DNA of 64,000 nt from Klebsiella grimontii (GTDB taxonomy: Bacteria > Pseudomonadota > Gammaproteobacteria > Enterobacterales > Enterobacteriaceae), in the NCBI RefSeq assembly GCF_900200035.1, contig NZ_FZTC01000017.1:1-64000 (forward strand). Reading direction: 5' to 3'. Below, in pieces: positions 11,201 to 19,435 of this stretch. Made by a program: the position numbers and the translations under genes. The notes under the pieces are model-generated. The model had not been told where the DNA came from. It worked only from the letters and a program-made list of their open reading frames with translations, and ran no database searches. Numbering within the stretch: position 1 is the first letter of the stretch; every line of letters begins with the position of its first letter.

Positions 11201-11435
11201 GCCCTGCGGCGATGAGGGCGCGCTGGCGGCGGCGATGATCAAGGTTATCTCCGACAAGACGCTACAGCAAAGTATGCAGCAGGCTGCGCTGCGCAACGCG
11301 CAACGCTACTACGCCAGCGCGATCGCCGGACGATGGGCGGCATGGCGGCAGGCAAGCGAACGTCAGCTGGATACCGGGACGGAGCTGGAGAGCAGGCCGG
11401 AAAAAAAGCGTCATCAGGCGGCTAACGTTGGATAA
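8292..11435 (+). CDS. Large glycosyltransferase with TagE/GtfA/SdgB-like GT4 domain
   Basis: 1047 aa. The C-terminal part (about 600-1020) is a GT-B fold of family 4: '[12 protein letters not shown]' near 635, '[11 protein letters not shown]' near 855, and the retaining EX7E motif (E932, E940) in [16 protein letters not shown], directly followed by '[12 protein letters not shown]'. The YGPRDI segment is characteristic of poly(glycerol-phosphate) glucosyltransferase TagE and its relatives GtfA (Srr glycosylation) and SdgA/SdgB (SD-repeat glycosylation). Residues 200-560 look all-helical and resemble an (alpha/alpha)6 toroid of the cellobiose-epimerase or GH type; the first 200 residues I do not recognise. 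No signal peptide, so cytoplasmic. GGAGAGGG-type ribosome site at 8280-8287. Position beside an SD-repeat adhesin suggests it glycosylates that protein before export; acceptor and sugar are inferred, not shown. Confidence 0.8.
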   Translation: MALSDLLQQACFQAKKLKSTELPSDYPAWVIFFSVSDGKSRAHTHISSGTSFDLAWLAGARALQEWRKKQDSEPQWLRIDIVDSVEKLSWQSLNEKFMVTKRNYFRFGLAFDPQFSCAMLEQEITGNALLYDGDNGVVAPNSVNLENYAQRRFKQTLSWPQDPQQPLWRFKTQGVFCDRFGAKVIEHTGRGSGYRVIGEEWQDECLAEVIKKGTDYLARQVKQDGLYHYGWFPCFDRPVRSYNALRHASSTYSLIEGWEATRQPSVRQAIDRAIAYLVNTLIEVRTLDDGREAAFLCDVGDEIKLGGNAVSILALVKYTETTGDRQYLPLMAQLATGIACMQDPLSGQFVHVLNSRDLSLKAKFRIIYYDGEAAFALMRLYGLTNAPQWLEMVEKAFAYFIKNKHWQHHDHWLSYCVNELTRFRPQEKYFRFGLNNVRDHLDFVLHRVTTYPTLLELMMAASEMVTRLDASPEHRHLLADFDQQKFWQALEARARYLLNGFFWPELAMFFKNPARIVNSFFIRHHSYRVRIDDVEHYLSGFIAYQKYHLAAKKPPLQQDDTQPANSATPVFLLETLRDVGNGIEVAAMRRAKLFTEHLRTVPWLITATWNPELSTAVKALKARGALPEEVPVYNLYAWLSDCLELNAISALAPLVGNIELRHAVNPTADLPVGKHNFLLRPQGRIIEDYIDRAGNILLRKSFDEKKGNVQLSHLEIALPGRDVKRFAQEEAFYAWMLETRLAEKGRWHFIVDKNKMWKSFVCSRPAQRMACTLSAIIHSHHQLSNGALKSSYRHILEQPELVDQLIVLTDEQWQDLQQEGFPAARMAVIPNHLDNGAIPANPQKTPSQTVIYLARYSEEKQHALLLSAFRQVVKAIPDAQLHTYGVGPLRRSLSAQVAEWGLEQAIHINGFTSDIAQAHKTACCTVLCSTQEGQSISAVEAMAYGTPLISFAIKYGPRDILQDRQAGILVPCGDEGALAAAMIKVISDKTLQQSMQQAALRNAQRYYASAIAGRWAAWRQASERQLDTGTELESRPEKKRHQAANVG

Positions 11436-11477
11436 CCGTCAGCGCCTTTTCCCTTTGCCTGGCCCCCTGGCGCGGCG

Positions 11478-12410
11478 ATGAGGGGAGTCATCGCGCTACT
11501 GCTGGCGTCCTGCTGCAGTTCGCCGCTGCTGGCGCGCGATGTCGTGCAGGTTTCGCGCTGCGTTCCCGGCTCCCTGCTTCATGAGCATCGTCTGGAAAAA
11601 ACGCACGTGGTCGATGACTTTCATATTTACTACAGCCTGCAGGGCAAAGATGCCCTGCGATATCCGCAGGACAGTACCGGCGATGGCGTGCCGGACGTTA
11701 TAAAAGATATTGGTCGTCAGCTACAGGCGGCGCAATATCTCTACACGTCGCGGCTGGGCCTGCGCTCGCCTCTGCGGCAGAAGATTTATGCCCAGGCCCG
11801 ACAGATTAACCTCTATCTGCTGGCGCTTCCTAAAGGTCATGGCCTTGCCTTCGATCGCGTGGCGGCGGAAACGATGAGCGACGGAACGGCGCTGCCCTGC
11901 GGCTTAAAAATCGTGCTTAACGCCGGGCTGCAGCCCGCGCGCAACGTTACGCCAGCCCATGAATTATTCCATTTATACCAGTACGGTTACGCGGTTTTTA
12001 AACAGAGATGGTACCTGGAGGGAATGGCGCGTTGGATGGAAAATGCCTTCAGAGCCCCGGAGAAAAGAGTTTCGCCGCTGGCTGAGCCTTCCGGGTGTGA
12101 AAGTAATTTCTCGCGCGGCTATGGGGCGGCGAACTTCTGGGCCGGCTATGCGCAGCAGTATTTTGCGCCAACAAAACTGCCTGAAAAAGCGCTAACGTAC
12201 CGTTACGCTGACGGGAGTCCGGTGTTTAAAACTCTGGTTTTGCCCGGCGGTGCGATGCTGGCGCCTTTTTTTCAGCAGCTTGCGCTTACCAGCGAGGGGA
12301 TTTCCCGCGCAATGAAGCGGGCAAACGACCGCTGGAGTGAACAACAGCAGCGTGACGGACAATTCAATAGTCTGATTTGCCAGGCGCTGGCAAATGCCGC
12401 GCAGAGATAA
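11478..12410 (+). CDS. Secreted putative zinc metallopeptidase (HEXXH)
   Basis: 310 aa. An N-terminal signal sequence (MRGVIALLLASCCSSPLLA) targets it to the periplasm. HELFH at 161-165 with a downstream Glu181 in 'WYLEGMARW' fits a gluzincin-type zinc site (HEXXH plus Glu). Before it is 'DSTGDGVPDVIKDI' (about 70-83), a Ca-binding-like DxDxDG loop often preceding such domains in secreted proteases. The gene lies 42 bases after the glycosyltransferase stop, in the same frame, without a good ribosome site, so translational re-initiation is plausible. I do not recognise a named family. From context it may trim or release the adhesin; the Lap system uses a cysteine protease (LapG) for that job, so this would be a different solution. 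Confidence 0.65.
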   Translation: MRGVIALLLASCCSSPLLARDVVQVSRCVPGSLLHEHRLEKTHVVDDFHIYYSLQGKDALRYPQDSTGDGVPDVIKDIGRQLQAAQYLYTSRLGLRSPLRQKIYAQARQINLYLLALPKGHGLAFDRVAAETMSDGTALPCGLKIVLNAGLQPARNVTPAHELFHLYQYGYAVFKQRWYLEGMARWMENAFRAPEKRVSPLAEPSGCESNFSRGYGAANFWAGYAQQYFAPTKLPEKALTYRYADGSPVFKTLVLPGGAMLAPFFQQLALTSEGISRAMKRANDRWSEQQQRDGQFNSLICQALANAAQR

Positions 12411-12418
12411 AGGGCAAT

Positions 12419-12442
12419 AAAAAACCCGCAACGCGGGTTTTT
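12419..12442. terminator. Bidirectional rho-independent terminator
   Basis: A-tract, CCCGC (12425-12429), loop AAC, GCGGG (12433-12437), then TTTTT. A/T runs on both sides let it serve both the adhesin operon (+) and hspQ (-), which converge here. Confidence 0.9.
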
Positions 12443-12446
12443 GAGA

Positions 12447-12764
12447 TCAGTTACGCAATCTGGGTGCCTGCAGCTGCTGGCGAATGGTTCGCGCCAGTTC
12501 GTCCAGCGACGGTTGCTCCGGATGCTCATCGCTGGCTTCGCTGCTCAGCTGCGCTTCTGCAAGATAAGTGTGAATCGGCTGACCATCATCGTCCTCCATC
12601 ACCACGTGGTACCAGGGCGCAAGACGCAGTTCGTCGTTAGCGGCGATTTCGTCCTCCTCCGGCTCCGTGAGCGAGTACTCTGGATCGACATCGACGATCA
12701 CGCCCAGGTAGCCCAGAAGCGTGTGGCGAACTTGTTGGCCGATACCGAATTTGCTGGCTATCAT
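12447..12764 (-). CDS. hspQ: Heat shock protein HspQ
   Basis: 105 aa, the length of E. coli HspQ (YccV), beginning [14 protein letters not shown]. It is a small hemimethylated-DNA-binding-fold protein that acts as a Lon specificity factor. ATG 12764 follows GGAGG by five bases; the GTG six bases further upstream is not needed. Synteny with rlmI, acyP and tusE supports orthology. The C-terminal acidic tail ([16 protein letters not shown]) is typical. Confidence 0.96.
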   Translation of the reverse strand: MIASKFGIGQQVRHTLLGYLGVIVDVDPEYSLTEPEEDEIAANDELRLAPWYHVVMEDDDGQPIHTYLAEAQLSSEASDEHPEQPSLDELARTIRQQLQAPRLRN

Positions 12765-12824
12765 AAGCACCTCCCGGGAGACATGATTACCTGCTATATG
12801 CGGGCCGATTCTCCATTTTTCAAG

Positions 12825-14027
12825 TTACATGATGCGGCAAGCAAACCCTTTCAGATACAGCCCCTCCGGGTAGGTTGCTATCACCGGATGATCGGCAGCC
12901 TGGCGGAACTGTTCTATAAATTGTACATCACGTCCGGCATCCAGGGCGGCATCGGCAACGATTTTCTGAAATAAATCGGTGGTCATCAGGCCGGAACAGG
13001 AGAAGGTCAGCAGGATGCCGCCGGGATTCAATAGCTGAATCGCCAGCATGTTGATGTCCTTATAGCCGCGGCAGGCGCCCATCAGCTGGCTTTTATTTTC
13101 CACAAACTTCGGCGGATCCATCACGATAACATCGAACTTTTCCCCGGCGTCACGATATTTACGCAGCAGCTTGAAGACGTCGTCGCGGATGAACTCCGCT
13201 TTTGACAGGTCCAGCTTGTTCAGCTCAACGTTCTGTCTGGCGACGTCCAGCGCCTCCTGGGAGGTATCAACGCTGACAACCTGGCGGCAGCCGCCCATTA
13301 GCGCGGAGATGGCAAAACCGCCGGTATAGGAGAAGCAGTTCAGCACGCGCTTATCGGCGACGTAGCGACGCGTCGCCAGACGGCTGTCGCGCTGGTCAAG
13401 GTAATAGCCGGTTTTATGGCCGCCCTGAATGTCTACCAGCAGCTGCATACCGTGCTCGGTAATCGGCAGCAGGGCAGGCGGCAGCTCGCCGACAACCGGA
13501 CCCTGCGCCAGCTCCAGCCCCTCTTTTTTACGTACCGCGACGTCGCTACGATCGTAGATAGCGCAGTTCGGGAACAGCGTTTGCAGCGCGCTGACAATCG
13601 CCGCGCGCTGGTATTCGGCACCGGCGCTCAGCAGCTGCAGAACAAAAAAGTCGCCAAAACGGTCGATGGTCACGCCCGGCAGGCCGTCGGATTCACCGGC
13701 TATCAGGCGATAGCTATCAAGCCCGTCGCGGGCTGCCAGCCACTCGCGCCAGGTTTGCGCCTGCTGAAGACGACGCTCGAAAAAGGCGTTATCAATGGCT
13801 TCATCGCGATCGAAGCTCCAGACGCGGGCGCGGATCTGCGAAGACGGTGAATAGGCGCCGCGGGCCAGCCATTTTCCCTGCGAATCAACGATATCGATGG
13901 TCTCACCTGAACGGGCTTTACCTTCCATTCGGGCGACGGCGCCGGAGAAAATCCACGGATGGCGACGCAGCAGGGATTTCTCGCGTCCTTTGGTTAACAC
14001 TAAGCGGGGGAAAATGGAGTCTGTCAT
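12825..14027 (-). CDS. rlmI: 23S rRNA m5C1962 methyltransferase RlmI
   Basis: 400 aa (E. coli RlmI is 396). An N-terminal PUA-like RNA-binding domain (about 1-75, [21 protein letters not shown]) is followed by a central strand region and a Rossmann methyltransferase domain: SAM-binding FSYTGGFA (about 226), motif IV DPPKF (about 306) and FSCSG (about 344) with the catalytic Cys. It methylates C1962 of 23S rRNA. It lies upstream of hspQ as in E. coli but is transcribed separately (60-bp gap). Confidence 0.96.
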   Translation of the reverse strand: MTDSIFPRLVLTKGREKSLLRRHPWIFSGAVARMEGKARSGETIDIVDSQGKWLARGAYSPSSQIRARVWSFDRDEAIDNAFFERRLQQAQTWREWLAARDGLDSYRLIAGESDGLPGVTIDRFGDFFVLQLLSAGAEYQRAAIVSALQTLFPNCAIYDRSDVAVRKKEGLELAQGPVVGELPPALLPITEHGMQLLVDIQGGHKTGYYLDQRDSRLATRRYVADKRVLNCFSYTGGFAISALMGGCRQVVSVDTSQEALDVARQNVELNKLDLSKAEFIRDDVFKLLRKYRDAGEKFDVIVMDPPKFVENKSQLMGACRGYKDINMLAIQLLNPGGILLTFSCSGLMTTDLFQKIVADAALDAGRDVQFIEQFRQAADHPVIATYPEGLYLKGFACRIM

Positions 14028-14217
14028 GGGCTACCTTTAAGCAACGGGAATGTCGGCACCGAAAAAATGGCGCGTAGGTTAGCACAAGTGGCTGCGGCAA
14101 GCACCATTCCACCGGTATCGACAGGTGAGCGTTTCGGCACAAAACGCAGGCGCTTTGGCACAATAAAAATCACGCCGCGATCTTACAGTATTTCCTCACC
14201 TGACGGAGGAAAATACG

Positions 14218-14772
14218 ATGAAAACAGGATTGAAAGTCGCTGCCGCGATAATGGTCATGATAAGTGGAACGGCGATTGCCGCGCCGTTTAGCGTCAGCAG
14301 CGCGGATATGCGCGAAGGAGACGCTCTGGCGCAGAGGCATTGGTTTGGCGGCTTTGGCTGCACCGGCGGCAATATCTCACCGCAGATCGCCTGGCAAAAT
14401 GCCCCGGCGGGTACCCGCAGTTTCGCGGTGACCGCTTACGATCCTGATGCGCCAACCGGGAGCGGCTGGTGGCACTGGACGGTGGTGAATATTGCCCAAC
14501 AGGCGACAAGCTTAGCCGCTGGCGCCGGAGACAAAAATAACGCTAAACTGCCCGCCGGGGCGGTACAGGGGCGCAATGACTTTGGCTATGCCGGCTTTGG
14601 CGGCGCGTGTCCGCCCGCCGGCGATAAACCGCATCGCTACCGCTTTACGGTATGGGCGCTGGATATCCCGACGCTGCCCATTGACGGCGAGTCCAGCGGG
14701 GCGTTAGTCGGATTTATGTTACATAGCCACGCCATCGCCAGCGCGCAGATAACGGCGATGGCCGGAAGATAA
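14218..14772 (+). CDS. ybcL: Periplasmic YbhB/YbcL-family protein (PEBP fold)
   Basis: 184 aa with a clear signal peptide (MKTGLKVAAAIMVMISGTAIAA). The mature part has the phosphatidylethanolamine-binding-protein signatures: 'GGNISPQIAWQNAPAGTRSFAVTAYDPDAPTGSGWWHWTV' region (about 45-85, written here only as its DPDAP and GxxHW elements), and 'PHRYRFTVWALD' (about 140). It is the size of E. coli YbcL (183 aa), also periplasmic, rather than cytoplasmic YbhB. The next gene is an AraC regulator, as in the E. coli ybcL-ybcM pair. E. coli YbcL variants influence neutrophil migration; no function can be deduced here. The gene is absent between rlmI and acyP in E. coli K-12, so this is an insertion into the core block. 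Confidence 0.85.
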   Translation: MKTGLKVAAAIMVMISGTAIAAPFSVSSADMREGDALAQRHWFGGFGCTGGNISPQIAWQNAPAGTRSFAVTAYDPDAPTGSGWWHWTVVNIAQQATSLAAGAGDKNNAKLPAGAVQGRNDFGYAGFGGACPPAGDKPHRYRFTVWALDIPTLPIDGESSGALVGFMLHSHAIASAQITAMAGR

Positions 14773-14787
14773 AATAAGGGCAGCCTG

Positions 14788-15576
14788 ATGCGGAACATTA
14801 ATTTTCACCATAACGCGTTAACGGCGGCGGAAATTACCACCCGACGATTATGCAAACTGCACCGCGTCACGCTGTTCGCGCCTGCGATCTGCCGGGTAAA
14901 CCGCGGCAGCAAAGTGATTGTGCAGGGCGCCAGCGAGATGCTGGCAACGCCGCAGCAGCTGATCATTTTGCCCGCCGAGGTTGAGCTCGAGGTGATTAAT
15001 CAGCCGGAAAACGGGCTGTTTTGCTCCGATCTGCTCTCATTAACCCCGGAGCTGCTGGCGGATTTTAAGAATCGCTATATGAGCGAACCACAGGCTGGCC
15101 GTCTGACGTCGCTTTGCGCGCCGCTGGGGGCGGAACTGTCGTTTATGTGGCAAAGCGTCCTGCAGGCGGTACGGGAGGGGCTCAGCGGCGAACTGCAGCA
15201 TCATCAGGCGATGGGGCTGCTGCTGGCGCTGTATCAGGCCGGATACGCCGGGCCGCTGCTCAACGAACGGCGCGAGGATCTAACCGGCCAGGTCAGGCAA
15301 ATTATTATGCTGTCGCCTGGCGATGCGTGGAGCGTAGCGAAAGTGGCTAAAATGCTATTTCTGGGAGAGTCGACGCTGCGCCGCCGTTTGCAGCAGGAGT
15401 CCCGCAGTTTCCGCCAGATCGTGGAAGAGGTCCGTATGGCCTACGCGCTGGGGCAATTACAGTCGACGTCGCGGCCCATTGGCGAAATTGCGCAAAACAG
15501 CGGCTACCAGTGCGGATCGCGCTTTACCGCCCGTTTTCGTCAGCACTACGGCGTACTGCCAAAGCATGTACGCTGA
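14788..15576 (+). CDS. AraC-family transcriptional regulator, YbcM-like
   Basis: 262 aa. The C-terminal ~95 residues hold two AraC helix-turn-helix motifs: 'SVAKVAKMLFLGESTLRRRLQQ' region (about 183-204) and 'PIGEIAQNSGYQCGSRFTARF' region (about 230-250), with the terminal F..HYG.LP. The N-terminal half is a diverged cupin-type sensor. It starts 15 bp after the YbcL-like gene and is likely cotranscribed. Length and neighbour match YbcM (265 aa) of E. coli. Target genes are unknown; autoregulation of the pair is likely. Confidence 0.8.
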   Translation: MRNINFHHNALTAAEITTRRLCKLHRVTLFAPAICRVNRGSKVIVQGASEMLATPQQLIILPAEVELEVINQPENGLFCSDLLSLTPELLADFKNRYMSEPQAGRLTSLCAPLGAELSFMWQSVLQAVREGLSGELQHHQAMGLLLALYQAGYAGPLLNERREDLTGQVRQIIMLSPGDAWSVAKVAKMLFLGESTLRRRLQQESRSFRQIVEEVRMAYALGQLQSTSRPIGEIAQNSGYQCGSRFTARFRQHYGVLPKHVR

Positions 15577-15627
15577 AAGAATTTGCTATCCTCTGTAGTG
15601 AGTCATTGTCCGGAAAGGAGAGAGAAT

Positions 15628-15909
15628 ATGGCAACGGTTTGCACGATGGCGTGGGTCTACGGTTCCGTTCAGGGCGTCGGGTTTCGCTATTCGACCCAGC
15701 GCGAGGCGCTGCAGCTTGGATTAACCGGATACGCGCGCAACCTCGACGACGGCGGCGTGGAAGTGCTGGCCTGTGGAGAGGCTGAACAGGTGGAGAAGCT
15801 CATCGCCTGGCTGAAAGCCGGCGGGCCGCGCAGCGCGCGAGTTGACAGGGTTCTGACCGAGCCCCATCAGCCCACCAGAGAGTGGCAGAAATTCGCCATT
15901 TTGTATTAG
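15628..15909 (+). CDS. acyP: Acylphosphatase
   Basis: 93 aa. Hydrolyses the carboxyl-phosphate bond of acyl phosphates. The acylphosphatase signature [13 protein letters not shown] gives phosphate-binding Arg20, and Asn38 in GYARN is the second catalytic residue. ATG 15628 follows GGAAAGGAG by 7 bases, so the longer frame starting at 15583 is rejected. It converges with tusE, overlapping by four bases, as expected for yccX/yccK. Confidence 0.95.
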   Translation: MATVCTMAWVYGSVQGVGFRYSTQREALQLGLTGYARNLDDGGVEVLACGEAEQVEKLIAWLKAGGPRSARVDRVLTEPHQPTREWQKFAILY

Positions 15910-16235
15910 ATGCACTTTACCGGCTTGGGCAGACCGGCGATTTTCGTCGCCTGCTTAGCCGGGCCTTTCGGAAACAGGCGGTAGAGATAGCGGCTGTTGC
16001 CTTTCTCTTCGCCGAACTTGTTCGCCATCGCCTTTACCAGCATACGAATCGCCGGTGAGGTGTTGAATTCCAGATAAAAGTCGCGCACAAAGCGCACCAC
16101 TTCCCAGTGCTCAACGGAAAGGCTGATGCCCTCCTGCTCGGCGATAACGGCCGCCATCGCTTCGTTCCACTGGGTTGTGTCCTTCAGATAGCCTTCGCTA
16201 TCGGTTTCTATTTCATTACCGTTAAAGATAAACAT
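15906..16235 (-). CDS. tusE: Sulfurtransferase TusE
   Basis: 109 aa, identical in length to E. coli TusE (YccK, DsrC family). The penultimate residue Cys108 (PVKCI) is the sulfur-carrying cysteine that accepts persulfide from TusBCD and passes it to MnmA for 2-thiouridine synthesis at the tRNA wobble position. Core order acyP-tusE-yccA is conserved. Confidence 0.97.
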   Translation of the reverse strand: MFIFNGNEIETDSEGYLKDTTQWNEAMAAVIAEQEGISLSVEHWEVVRFVRDFYLEFNTSPAIRMLVKAMANKFGEEKGNSRYLYRLFPKGPAKQATKIAGLPKPVKCI

Positions 16236-16274
16236 GATTCTTCACATACCGCTGAAAATGGCGGCAGTGTAGCA

Positions 16275-16302
16275 AAAAATAAGGCCCCGCATAAGCGGGG
16301 CC
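16275..16302 (-). terminator. Terminator downstream of yccA
   Basis: GGCCCCGC (16283-16290), loop, GCGGGGCC (16295-16302); read leftward the stem is followed by TTATTTTTT. An 8-bp GC stem with U-tract. Confidence 0.9.
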
Positions 16303-16324
16303 TCAGAACGACCGGGGGAGAGAA

Positions 16325-16984
16325 TTAGTCTCTGCTGGCGAACCCAAGGATGCTCAGCAGGCTGACGAAGATGTTGTACAGCGAGACGTACAGGCTAACG
16401 GTCGCGCGGATGTAGTTGGTTTCACCGCCGCGGATGATATTGCTGGTCTCAAACAGAATCGCGCCTGAAGAGATCAGGATAAACACCGCACTGATAGCCA
16501 GATGCAGGGCCGGCAGCTGCAGGAAAATGTTGGCGACCATACCGATTAGCACGACCACCACGCCCGCCATCAGCATGCCGCCGAGGAAGGACATATCTTT
16601 ACGGGTGGTCAGCACGTAGGCCGAGCAGCAGAAGAACACCAGCGCGGTACCGCCCAGCGCCAGGCCGATTAAGTCTCCCATGCCCGCAGACAGGTAGGCG
16701 TTAAGCATTGGCCCCAGGATGTAGCCCAGAAAACCGGTAAAGGCGAACGCGGAAATGATACCCGTTGGCTTATTCGCCGTTTTATAGGTCAGGAACATCA
16801 GGCCGTACATACCGACCAGCGTCAGAATCAGACCCGGAGAAGGCAGCATCAACACGGTGCTGGCCGTCGCCGTAATGGCCGAAAATGCCAGCGTCAGGCT
16901 AAGCAGGAAATAGGTGTTCCGCAGAACTTTGTGCGTGCTAAGCAGCGATGAACGGTCACGCGACGATGTAATGATACGATCCAT
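16325..16984 (-). CDS. yccA: Bax-inhibitor-1 family membrane protein YccA (FtsH modulator)
   Basis: 219 aa with seven hydrophobic segments between residues 22 and 215 and the BI-1 family pattern, including the central '[13 protein letters not shown]' region. E. coli YccA is 219 aa, a substrate and modulator of the FtsH protease that protects SecY under translocon jamming. Leftward transcription ends at the adjacent strong terminator. Position before serT is syntenic. Confidence 0.96.
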   Translation of the reverse strand: MDRIITSSRDRSSLLSTHKVLRNTYFLLSLTLAFSAITATASTVLMLPSPGLILTLVGMYGLMFLTYKTANKPTGIISAFAFTGFLGYILGPMLNAYLSAGMGDLIGLALGGTALVFFCCSAYVLTTRKDMSFLGGMLMAGVVVVLIGMVANIFLQLPALHLAISAVFILISSGAILFETSNIIRGGETNYIRATVSLYVSLYNIFVSLLSILGFASRD

Positions 16985-17251
16985 GAGTCACTCTCTTATG
17001 ACAGATGTAATTAATAACGAAGCATAAAAAAATCAAGGCCGAAGCCATAGTGCTTTTACCCATCTTTACTCAAGGCATGCGGGCTGAATGCAGCATTTTA
17101 TTCCAGAAAAATGAAAATGCGCGGTATGTTTATTTGTTCGCCTTCTGAAGCCAGATCGAAATCTGATAACTCACTGAAAAATATTGCGTTAATGCCATTC
17201 TGCGACTAACTCTGGAGAGGGTACAAACGAAGCGTAACAAAGGCAAGGGAT

Positions 17252-18880
17252 ATGAAATCACAAAAATATAATCACATCACACGCGTACTACTGGCCGTCG
17301 GCCTTTTCTCCATGGCTATTCCGGCGCTGGCCGCTCAGGTGCCGCCGGGAACGGTGCTGGCGGAGAAGCAGGAGCTGGTCAGAAATAACGGCAGCGAGCC
17401 GTCGTCGTTGGATCCGCATAAAGTGGAAAGCGACGTTGAAAACAACATTATCAGCGATCTTTTCGAAGGGCTGGTCAGCGTTTCGCCAGCAGGAGAAATT
17501 CAGCCCAGGCTGGCGGAGAAGTGGGAGAATAAAGACAACACCGTCTGGACGTTCCATCTGCGCCCCGGAGTGACCTGGTCCGACGGTACGGCGATTACGG
17601 CGCAGGATATCGTCTGGAGCTGGCAGCGTCTGGTGTCGCCGCTTACGGCGTCCCCTTACGCGAGCTATCCCGGCAATATGCATATCGTCAACGGCGCGGA
17701 GATAGCGCAGGGTCAAAAAGCGCCCGAGACGCTGGGCGTCAAGGCGCTGGATGATACCACCCTTGAGGTGACCTTAACTCAGCCGAATGCGGCGTTTTTG
17801 GCGATGCTGGCGCACCCGTCTCTGGTTCCGCTCGATAAAGTGCTGATATCGCGCTACGGCGACAAGTGGACCAAACCGGAGCATATGGTGACCAGCGGGC
17901 CCTATAAGCTGTCGCAGTGGGTGGTGAATGAGCGCATTGTGGCCGAGCGCAATCCGCGCTACTGGGATAACGCGCATACGGTCATCAATAAGGTGACCTA
18001 CCTGCCGATAAGTTCTGAAACCGCCGACGTCAACCGCTATAAGGCGGGGGAGATCGACATCGTCTATACGGTGCCGATTAATCAGTTTGCCCAGCTCAAA
18101 AAAACCATGGGCGATCAGCTGGATGTTTCGCCGCAGCTGGCCACCTACTATTACGAATTCAACACCACCCGGCCGCCGTTTAACGACCCCCGCGTGCGAC
18201 GGGCGCTCAATATGGCCCTCGATAAAGACATTATCGCGGAGAAGGTGATGGGGCAGGGGCAGCGTCCGGCCTGGCTTATCAGCCAGCCTGACATCGGCGG
18301 GGTGAAGCTGCACAATCCCGAGTACGCCAGCTGGCCGCGCGATAAGCGTATCGCCGAAGCGAAAAAGCTGCTGAGCGAGGCCGGGTATAACGAGTCCCAC
18401 CCGTTGGTCTTTAATTTGCTCTATAACACGTCGGAATCGCACCAGCGAATTGCCATCGCCGCCAGCTCGATGTGGAAAAAGAATCTTGGCGTGGAGGCGA
18501 AGCTGCAAAACCAGGAGTGGAAAACGATGCTCGACGCCATGCATACGCATAATTTTGACGCCGTGCGCTACGCGTGGATCGCTGACTATGACGATGCGGC
18601 GACGTTTCTCAACAACTTCCGCACCGGCGACAGTGAAAATACCAGCCAGTACAGCAACCCGGCCTATGATGAGGCGCTGCACAATGCGGCAAAAGCCGCT
18701 GATACGACGGCGCGGGGCAAGTTCTACCAGCAGGCGGAAGATCTGTTAGGGCAGGATGTCCCGGCCATTCCGGTCTATCACTATGTGCGCACCCATCTGG
18801 TCAAGCCATGGGTAGGCGGATTTACGCCGGATAAGCTGGGGTATTACTACAGCAAAGATATGTACATCAAAAAACATTAA
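17252..18880 (+). CDS. OppA-like periplasmic oligopeptide-binding protein (orphan paralogue)
   Basis: 542 aa, family SBP_bac_5. It has a signal peptide ending ALAA (about residue 28) and closely parallels E. coli OppA: 'AEKQELVRNNGSEPSSLDPHK' region at about 37, 'DLFEGL', 'WTFHLRPGV.WSDG', 'NERIV.ER.P.YW.NA.TVI..VTYLPI' and the C-terminal 'VKPWVGG......Y..DMYI.KH'. OppA, MppA and this protein belong to one group binding peptides for the OppBCDF permease; no permease genes are adjacent, so it probably borrows an Opp complex. It lies between yccA and serT, where E. coli has no such gene. Whether it prefers oligopeptides, murein peptides or another ligand cannot be read from sequence. Confidence 0.9.
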   Translation: MKSQKYNHITRVLLAVGLFSMAIPALAAQVPPGTVLAEKQELVRNNGSEPSSLDPHKVESDVENNIISDLFEGLVSVSPAGEIQPRLAEKWENKDNTVWTFHLRPGVTWSDGTAITAQDIVWSWQRLVSPLTASPYASYPGNMHIVNGAEIAQGQKAPETLGVKALDDTTLEVTLTQPNAAFLAMLAHPSLVPLDKVLISRYGDKWTKPEHMVTSGPYKLSQWVVNERIVAERNPRYWDNAHTVINKVTYLPISSETADVNRYKAGEIDIVYTVPINQFAQLKKTMGDQLDVSPQLATYYYEFNTTRPPFNDPRVRRALNMALDKDIIAEKVMGQGQRPAWLISQPDIGGVKLHNPEYASWPRDKRIAEAKKLLSEAGYNESHPLVFNLLYNTSESHQRIAIAASSMWKKNLGVEAKLQNQEWKTMLDAMHTHNFDAVRYAWIADYDDAATFLNNFRTGDSENTSQYSNPAYDEALHNAAKAADTTARGKFYQQAEDLLGQDVPAIPVYHYVRTHLVKPWVGGFTPDKLGYYYSKDMYIKKH

Positions 18881-18982
18881 CCCGCAAAGGACAGTTTGCG
18901 CTGAAAATCTGCGCAAACTGCCTGAATTTCAGACGAATAATGCGTTTTTGTTTAATTTTAAGGCAGTTGAATAAATTGGTGC

Positions 18983-19011
18983 TTTACAGCCAGAACAGAG
19001 GTGTTTATAGT
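18983..19011 (+). promoter_or_regulatory. Sigma70 promoter of serT
   Basis: TTTACA (18983-18988), exactly 17 bp, TATAGT (19006-19011), followed by a GC-rich discriminator GCGCCTC typical of stringently controlled stable-RNA promoters. Confidence 0.85.
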
Positions 19012-19021
19012 GCGCCTCATT

Positions 19022-19109
19022 GGAAGCGTGGCCGAGCGGTTGAAGGCACCGGTCTTGAAAACCGGCGACCCGAAAGGGTTCTAGAGTTCGAATCTCTACG
19101 CTTCCGCCA
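19022..19109 (+). tRNA. serT: tRNA-Ser (anticodon UGA)
   Basis: 88 nt. Acceptor GGAAGCG (19022-19028) pairs with CGCTTCC (19099-19105), then discriminator G and encoded CCA. Anticodon loop CTTGAAA gives UGA; a long variable arm (GACCCGAAAGGGTTC) is diagnostic of class II tRNA-Ser. Position after yccA matches E. coli serT. Confidence 0.98.
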
Positions 19110-19435
19110 AATTCTAAATAAAATCAATAGCTTGAAGAATGGTTTTGATTTTATAGTGCATAAAGTAGTACAAAAAAGCCCGTTTATACGGGCTTTTTTT
19201 ACATCTAAAGTCCGTCCTTTCTCACTAAAAATCCTTTCAGATACTCATCGTTCAGGTGAGGGCTAATGCATTTCGAAGTGGGCTCTGTAAAGACGTCAGT
19301 GAATAATCCTCCCGGCGTTGAGTCATTTAACACGCTCCGAGCAGATAAACAGGGGAGTATATAAATATACATCACTGCCAATAGAGTGTTACGTTACCCA
19401 TAATATAGACAAATATTGAGAAAAGGATAGGTTCC
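19110..19435. other. Gene-free gap after serT
   Basis: Holds the serT terminator (19172-19200) and then about 235 bp of AT-rich DNA leading to the ATP-grasp gene. No coding frame with a ribosome site and no copy of the tRNA 3' end (an attachment core) are visible. Confidence 0.6.
19172..19200 (+). terminator. serT terminator
   Basis: AAAAAAGCCCG, loop TTTATA, CGGGCTTTTTTT: perfect intrinsic terminator 63 bp after the tRNA. Confidence 0.93.

Noticed and set aside
14218-15576. Prophage remnant around the ybcL/ybcM-like genes
   Set aside because: No phage genes, no composition shift and intact core genes on both sides.
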